64,000 bases of DNA. It comes from Cryptomeria japonica. Lineage: Eukaryota > Streptophyta > Pinopsida > Cupressales > Cupressaceae. The stretch covers positions 201,978,449-202,042,448 of the forward strand of contig NC_081409.1 of NCBI RefSeq assembly GCF_030272615.1, written 5' to 3'. Under the pieces are notes generated by a model. That model had not been told where the DNA came from, did not search any database, and saw only the letters and a program-made list of their open reading frames with translations. A program made the translations under genes and the position numbers. Below, piece by piece: positions 58,405 through 64,000 of the stretch; the first letter of the stretch is position 1; every line of letters begins with the position of its first letter.

Positions 58405-61400
58405 ATGTCAGATAATATTAGCGAAGAACAAAATAAGGAGACAATTGCTAGATTATGGTCTAACTTGAAAAGAAAAGGTGATGGGAAAAGTTATTGTCCC
58501 TGCAAAATTTGTAAGGGCTTAAAGAATAGAAGACTTCTAATCAAAACAGCTAAGAAACATTGTAGGCAGCATGGTCACATTGAAGGGGGACATGATTATC
58601 ATCCACTGGTAAGTTGTTCATTATATCGTTTTAACAATTTATATACATAAGAAATCACTTGATAATGAGATCATGATCACGGTTTATTTATGTATATCAA
58701 TTTTATATAGGTGGAGCACCCTAGAGCACATGGTATGAATCAACAAAACCCTGAGAATATGGTTTTGGAAGTGGAGGAACATGGAGGTGTGAATATCGAA
58801 GCTGAAGATAATGATCCCATGGAAGATGACAATCATGCACCAGAAAACACAATTGAAGATGATGGTACAAATACATTGATCCATGACACATTTAGTACTG
58901 GCACAACTGATCATGATGATCAGGATGACCTTGATGTTCATGATTTACCTCTTCTTGAGAAGGCATATGAGCCCCTTTACAAAGGCTCCCAAACAACTCT
59001 TCTCTCTGTTGTATTGTTGTTGGTGAGCTTGAAGGTTATGAATGGTTTATCCAACATAACAATCTCTCGTATGTTAAGGTGTGTCATACATGTCATTACA
59101 TATAATAAATGGTGAATCATGTACCATTAATATTCTTTATATTAACACCTCAAACTTCTTTTTTTGCTGTAGATTGATAGGTGAGTTTTTCTTACCACCA
59201 TCAAATATTCTACCTCTCTCATACCGAGAATTATCTGCCATTATGAAAGATATTGGAATGGAATATCAAACAATAGATGCTTGTCCCAATGATCATATTA
59301 TATATCATAAACAACATGAATTTGGAATAGAATGCCCTGAATGTCATATCAGTAGATATCGAACAGATCAAATAACAAAAAAGGTGCCTCACAAGGTTCT
59401 TCGTTATATTCCCATTGTTCCACGTATGCAACGATTATTCAGGTGCACTAGCTTGGCACAATTTATGGATTACCATGCACGCAATAGAAGTCAAGATGAC
59501 ATTATTCGAATGCCTATGGATGGTTCAGCATTTATGGACATAGAGGAAAAGTGGCCACACTTTAAAGAAGAACCTCATAATCTCAGGCTTTCATTGGTAG
59601 CAGACGGTGTCAATCCATTTGGAGAGTTGAGATCTGTTTACTCGGTGTGGCCTATTTTTGTTATCAACAATAATATTCCTCCATGGATGTCAATAAAGAG
59701 GGAGCACATAATGTTGGCAATGATTGTTCCAGGTATTTTATCATTTAATAGTCATCTACATTTAATTATAAATATTGCAGTAAAATGGTCATAATAATTA
59801 TGTAATGTTTTTGTTCATTCCACTAGGCAAGTACCAAGTTAAAGATATGAATGTATATATTGAGCCTCTTATCGACGAGTTGCTGGAGTTATGGAATGGT
59901 GTGACCATGTATGACATCTCTAGACCAATAGGATAAAGACAATTTCAATTCCATGCAATGCTTGTATGGACAATACATGATGCCCCAGGGGTAACACATT
60001 TTTGTGGTACGTTATAGTGTTCAAGTTGCGCATGATAATTATAATTATAAAAATTAACAAATTTAATAGAATTATACATTATCTTGTAGGTCTTCAAACA
60101 AAGGGAAAATTTGCATGTCTAGTTTGTGGTCCAAAGATGAAATCCCGTCATTCAAAAAGTTTAGGAAAGCAGGTGTTTGATGAGTATAGGCACTTCCTTC
60201 ACAAAAATCATAAGTATCAGAATACTAAAAGACATCTTTTCAATGGGAAAGAAGAGACTACATCAAAGCCACAAAGAATGACTCCTCACTTATGGAAGTT
60301 GGAATATAATAGAATTAATCGTCAAGGTAATGTCATTCCATCTAATGGTTTATGTTTGGAATTTGAATTTTTCTATCATGTTTTGTTTACTGATGATGTA
60401 ATTGATGATACTGAAGGTCGTCAAGGCATGGATGGCCACCTTCCAAAGGGACTAAAAAGTTATCCCAGACAGTTCAGTAGGTTGCCTTACTACGAGCAGC
60501 TACAAATTGTGCATTTGTTTGATACAATGCATATTGGAAAGAATATAATAGAGACATTATGGAAAATATTGGATGGAAGGCGTGACAAAGAAAAAATTGT
60601 CAAAATTTGTAGTGACATTGTGGAATCCAATCATGCAATGAAAAAAGTCATTCAATCAAATAGAAATGGAGATCAAATTAATATAAGTGCCCTTCCTTGG
60701 TTATTAACGGAGCAGCAAAGCAATTCTATAAAAGAAGTCATACGAAAAATTCGATTTCCCACAGGATTTGCTGCGAACATAAACAATCTCATATCAAAGA
60801 AGAGTGAATTTGGGCCAGGGATGAAAACGCATGATTGGCATACCTTCATTAAGGTAATTCACGTTCTTGTGTATTTACTATATATTTGTATACTGCGCAT
60901 GTACTTTTCATTGTATTATGTTAGAAAACAATGAAAAGATCATTTTATAATTGTTGCAATATGTTCTACCTCCATCTCTCCCAGACCACTTCGACAATAA
61001 TATCAAGCAAGTCATATATTATCTTGGAAAATACATGAGGTAAGTAGTGATGTTTGTTCAATTTGTTGTATAGATATTATATTTGCCATTTGTTTTACTT
61101 GTTATGCAATATATTTGTATATTATTTTGTAAAGTCTCGTTTATATATTTTTGCGTCTTCAATCTCTTGAATTAGGTGGTTGTCATCTAAAGAAATCCAC
61201 AAGGAAGATATAAAATATTGGAAGAGAAAAATCCCTCATCTAATGCGTGAAATGCAAAAGTGTCTACCTTCAACTTTTTTCAATGCACAAGAACACTACC
61301 TCATACACCAAGTTGAGGAGATCGAATTGTGTGGACCTGTACACACTAGGTCAATGTGGATGGTTGAGAGGTACTTGAAATTTTTGAAGGCTTTGGTTCG

Positions 61401-62616
61401 ATAAAGAGCACATCCTGAGGGTTCTATGGTGGAGGGATATATGGTATACCAAACTATGGCGTACATTACTGAATATCTTCCTAAGTTTGCAGCAAAAATC
61501 CACGTAGATCGCATTTGGGATCCCAACCCCATTAATAAATTCAAAGGGGAGCACTTGATGGGGAAAGGTAGATTGAAGAAAGTGAGAGGTAATTATAAGA
61601 TGTTATTGTAGTAAATTAATTCTTCATCTTCTAAATAAATCAATTGTAAGTGGTCTATTAATTATTTGTATAGTTGGTCGGGAGTGGGATGCGCTACATT
61701 TGTATATTGCAAACAATCTTGATTGGATGATGGTGTGGATTGAACAATGTCAACATTCTGGTCACACATTAACATGGGATGGTGTCGCTTCATTGGTTAA
61801 AGAAGCTCATCATAATGGAGATTCCAATGTTACACAAAGGGAAATTGATTTAGCATATGGTTTAAGAGATCAACAAGTACGTATAATTTTATTAATCACC
61901 CGTATGTTTATCAACTCATGATGCAATAATTTTAATATGTTAGACATATTGCAGGTCAAACACCACAAGGCTATGTGTTGCAATGGTCATAAATTTCACA
62001 TCAAACAGTTGGATGACACGAAGAAAACTTGTGATTCTGGGATAACTGCAGTCTTTGAGGTGACCAATATTTCATCTAGAAATGACATACATCCTCAAGT
62101 GTCTCAAAATCAATACTATGGCATTTTGGATGATATAATTGAGTGTGACTTTAATTCCTTCAAATTAGTTATGTTCATCGTCAAATGGTATAGGCTACGA
62201 CTGAATATAAATGATCCTAATAGAATTGTTATCAAACATGATAATGGATTTACAATGGTTAATACAAGGTCGTTTGAACGAGTTAGGGATGAGCCCTATG
62301 TTCTTCCAAGTCAATGTGAGCAGGTATTTTACTCGGAGGTTCCACATAAACCGGGTTGGTCATTTGTTGTTAGACATGATCCAAGAGGAAGGCTGATAAT
62401 GTATAATGTGATGGAAGAAGAAGATACCGAAGAAGTAGAAGATGATATAGATGATCACGATCGACAGCTACTCGATGATGTTCCTGACGGAAATGTACAT
62501 GAAGAAGAAGTTGATGATGATGATGGTGCTGTTGCTGATGATGATGGTGATGGTGATGGTGATGGTGATGGTGATGGTGATGGTGATGGTGTCGGTGATG
62601 GTGATGACGATGACGA

Positions 62617-62655
<39 letters not shown>

Positions 62656-62665
62656 CGACGATGAC

Positions 62666-62700
<35 letters not shown>

Positions 62701-62725
62701 GTTGGATGAAGAAGAAGATCAATGA
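58405..62725 (+). pseudogene. En/Spm (CACTA) transposase, TNPD-like, nine exons with two stops
   Basis: Exons by splice signal and phase: 58405-58608, 58711-59078, 59173-59732, 59827-59990, about 60090-60853, about 60959-61039, 61176-61588, 61674-61876, 61955-62725. Exon 1 carries the Cys/His transposase-associated domain (YCPCKICK, HCRQHGH). Exon 2 is acidic. Exons 3-5 carry Transposase_21 (FLPPSNILPLSYRE, YQTIDACPNDHIIY, KFACLVCGPKMKSRHS). Exons 6-7 carry a DUF4218-type block (YYLGKYMR, QVEEIELCGPVHTRSMW). Exon 9 carries a DUF4216-type block and an Asp-rich tail. TAA at 59934 and TAA at 61402 break it, and the exon 4/5 join is out of phase. It would bind and cut CACTA ends; this copy is probably dead. 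Confidence 0.85.
62508..62700 (+). repeat. GAT/GGTGAT/GAC microsatellite coding the acidic tail
   Basis: (GGTGAT)n at about 62545-62600, (GAC)n at about 62618-62660 and (GAT)n at about 62665-62700, all in frame with the transposase and coding for Asp and Gly-Asp. Opposite-strand frames in this stretch (His-rich, Ile-rich) are shadows. Confidence 0.9.
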
Positions 62726-62866
62726 CATGAATGAAATGTATGAGATGCAATTATTATATTATCTATTTAATATTGATATCTTGATAGAAATTGATTTGAC
62801 TTATAGGGTTACATAAATAATTCATATGTTTTGAATTCTAATGCCATTACTTAATTAATTCATGAT

Positions 62867-63135
62867 GCACCTCTAGCTATGTGATAGATGGTGATTTAAA
62901 ATACATATGTGATGGATTACATGCTTATGATGATACATGTGACATTTTTTGAACTTGGTGTTTATTTATGGAATGTGGACTACTTATTAGCTATGTGATG
63001 GATGGTGATTTATGATACGTATGTGATGGATTACATGTTTATGATGATACATATGTGATTCTTATGATACTCAATTACATATATGATGATACATATGTGA
63101 TTCTTATGATGCTTATGATACTGCAGTCTTTATTG
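62867..63135. repeat. Short repeats after the transposase gene
   Basis: TTAGCTATGTGATGGATGG with its flanks (GTGATTTA..ATAC..ATGTGATGGATTACATG) occurs at about 62875 and 62989, and GATGATACATATGTGATTC is repeated at about 63042 and 63083. CACTA elements often carry subterminal repeats, but the terminal repeat itself was not seen. Confidence 0.6.
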
Positions 63136-63486
63136 TTTATCAAATTACAAATGTAATGCTTATGATGCTCAATTGTTGGTGCAGGAACCTGAACCCCTTT
63201 GACAAGGATCCTGCACAGTCTCATGGATCGATAGGTATAAGTCAATACACCTTATAGAAATAATATATTTTTTAAAAATTACAAGAAAAACAAACTTCCT
63301 CAGTTTTTCAAACATCAACATTAGCAGCAAATCTAATACAGTTATCAACACTTGAGGCCCCAGTTGGACTTAATCAAATTTTAATCTCAACATCAACTTT
63401 ATGGCCAACTTCTTCATCAATATTACCCTCATTTGCAAAATATATCTCTCATTACCAACTAACTCTCTCATTTGATGGTGCACAGG

Positions 63487-64000
63487 TATCACCAAATAGG
63501 TATTTGTCAGATGTGTCTTCCTCGAGTGAGGGAAATGCAGGAATAGAAGAGGAAAGTGAGACATGTAGTAGATCTCAAATAGGGAGATCAACTAGAGGTC
63601 AAAATATTAGAAGAAAATTCAATAAACGCATGGAATTTTTTCTTGCTCAAGGGGGGTCATGTTCTTATGATGATGAGACCAAAGGTGACATTGAGGTGCC
63701 CTTGAGGTACAAACATCTATTGAAACAATGTGTACCCAATGAACTTCCTCCAATAAACACTGATTTTTGTGTTAATGAGAGGATATATCGCATAGCACCT
63801 TCGTCATTACATGGTTTGGGCCTATTTTCCATGGACAACATAAAGGTCTGTTACAACAAAGTTGCTGAATTGATGGAGTTTGTTGGACCTTGTTACAATT
63901 ATAATGATTCGATGTAGATTGTTCAATATAAAAAAAGTATGCGTAGGTATGCACTGTCAGCCAATTATATACAACAAGAAGATAATGATCAAAGTAAACG
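63487..64000 (+). pseudogene. SET-like domain gene, partial, cut by the window edge
   Basis: After an acceptor (GTGCACAG, 63486) a frame begins VSPNRYLSDVSSSSEG and runs to TAG at 63915, then stays open in the same frame to the last base. The stretch RIAPSSLHGLGLFSMDNIK, followed by ELMEFVGPCYNYND and then IVQYKKSMRRYALSANYI, resembles the N-terminal part of SET domains (GxGLF and the ELMEY.G block). TAG lies where TGG is likely. It sits downstream of and on the same strand as the CACTA transposase, so it may be a second gene of that element. An upstream exon may lie near 63185-63235. The SET assignment is by motif memory only. Confidence 0.5.

Noticed and set aside
62370-62750. His-rich and Ile-rich frames on the minus strand
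   Set aside because: Shadows of the GAT/GAC microsatellite coding the transposase tail.
1-64000. tRNA, rRNA or other structural RNA genes
   Set aside because: No complete box A/box B pair with a cloverleaf was found by eye; the tRNA-like matches are primer-binding sites.

Overview
This window is nuclear DNA from a plant with a large, repeat-rich genome. A conifer or other gymnosperm is the best guess. The signs are AT-rich intergenic DNA, old Ty1/copia and Ty3/gypsy elements nested in one another, LINE tails, a CACTA transposase, and one intact host gene with GT-AG introns up to 1.7 kb. The lineage is an inference from style and was not tested.

Layout. 1-2448: 5' end of a minus-strand copia element (gag, start of protease, PBS, 1255-bp LTR). 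4875-9172: a complete nine-exon nucellin/ASP1-type aspartic protease on the plus strand, the only clearly intact host gene, followed by a ~355-bp tandem duplication. 11524-12360: old gypsy gag on minus. 14095-14885: 3' end of a LINE (RNase H) on minus. 16170-23924: a non-autonomous LTR element with gag and protease but no RT, RNase H or integrase, flanked by TSD ATAGT. 24854-24963: a 110-bp LINE tail with a 13-bp TSD. 24972-35022: a large imperfect inverted repeat with pyrimidine-rich and purine-rich arms, interrupted by a decayed copia element (28204-34180, TSD TGTTT). 38413-38840: last exons of an LSD1-like (LDL1-type) amine oxidase on minus.

39889-56031 holds the centrepiece: a 16.1-kb Ty3/gypsy element of the Tat/Ogre type on the minus strand. 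It has 785-bp LTRs with about five differences and TSD ATATT, and it sits inside an older gypsy pol (39060-39883 and 56037-57240). Its pol is one 1277-codon frame with RT, two RNase H domains and integrase. Between pol and the 3' LTR lies a convergent, spliced gene on the plus strand with its own TATA box; it encodes a plant mobile domain (PMD) protein and now has two in-frame stops. The intron of that gene carries two repeat arrays. One is six copies of a 17-nt core in which most copies are flanked by arms that change sequence but stay complementary, so they look like covarying hairpins. The other is about 15 copies of a GCGTCTGTGT motif. The same motif recurs, in the sense of gag-pol, in two arrays of the gag-pol leader. 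Each of the two opposed transcripts therefore carries the motif in sense orientation, and the genomic RNA carries complementary arrays near both ends. This is the most unusual structure in the window.

58405-62725: an En/Spm (CACTA) transposase gene on plus, nine exons with two stops and a long acidic C-terminus coded by a GAT/GAC microsatellite. 63487-64000: the start of a downstream SET-like gene cut by the window edge. Many of the nonsense codons can be explained by C-to-T or G-to-A changes, as expected for methylated repeats.
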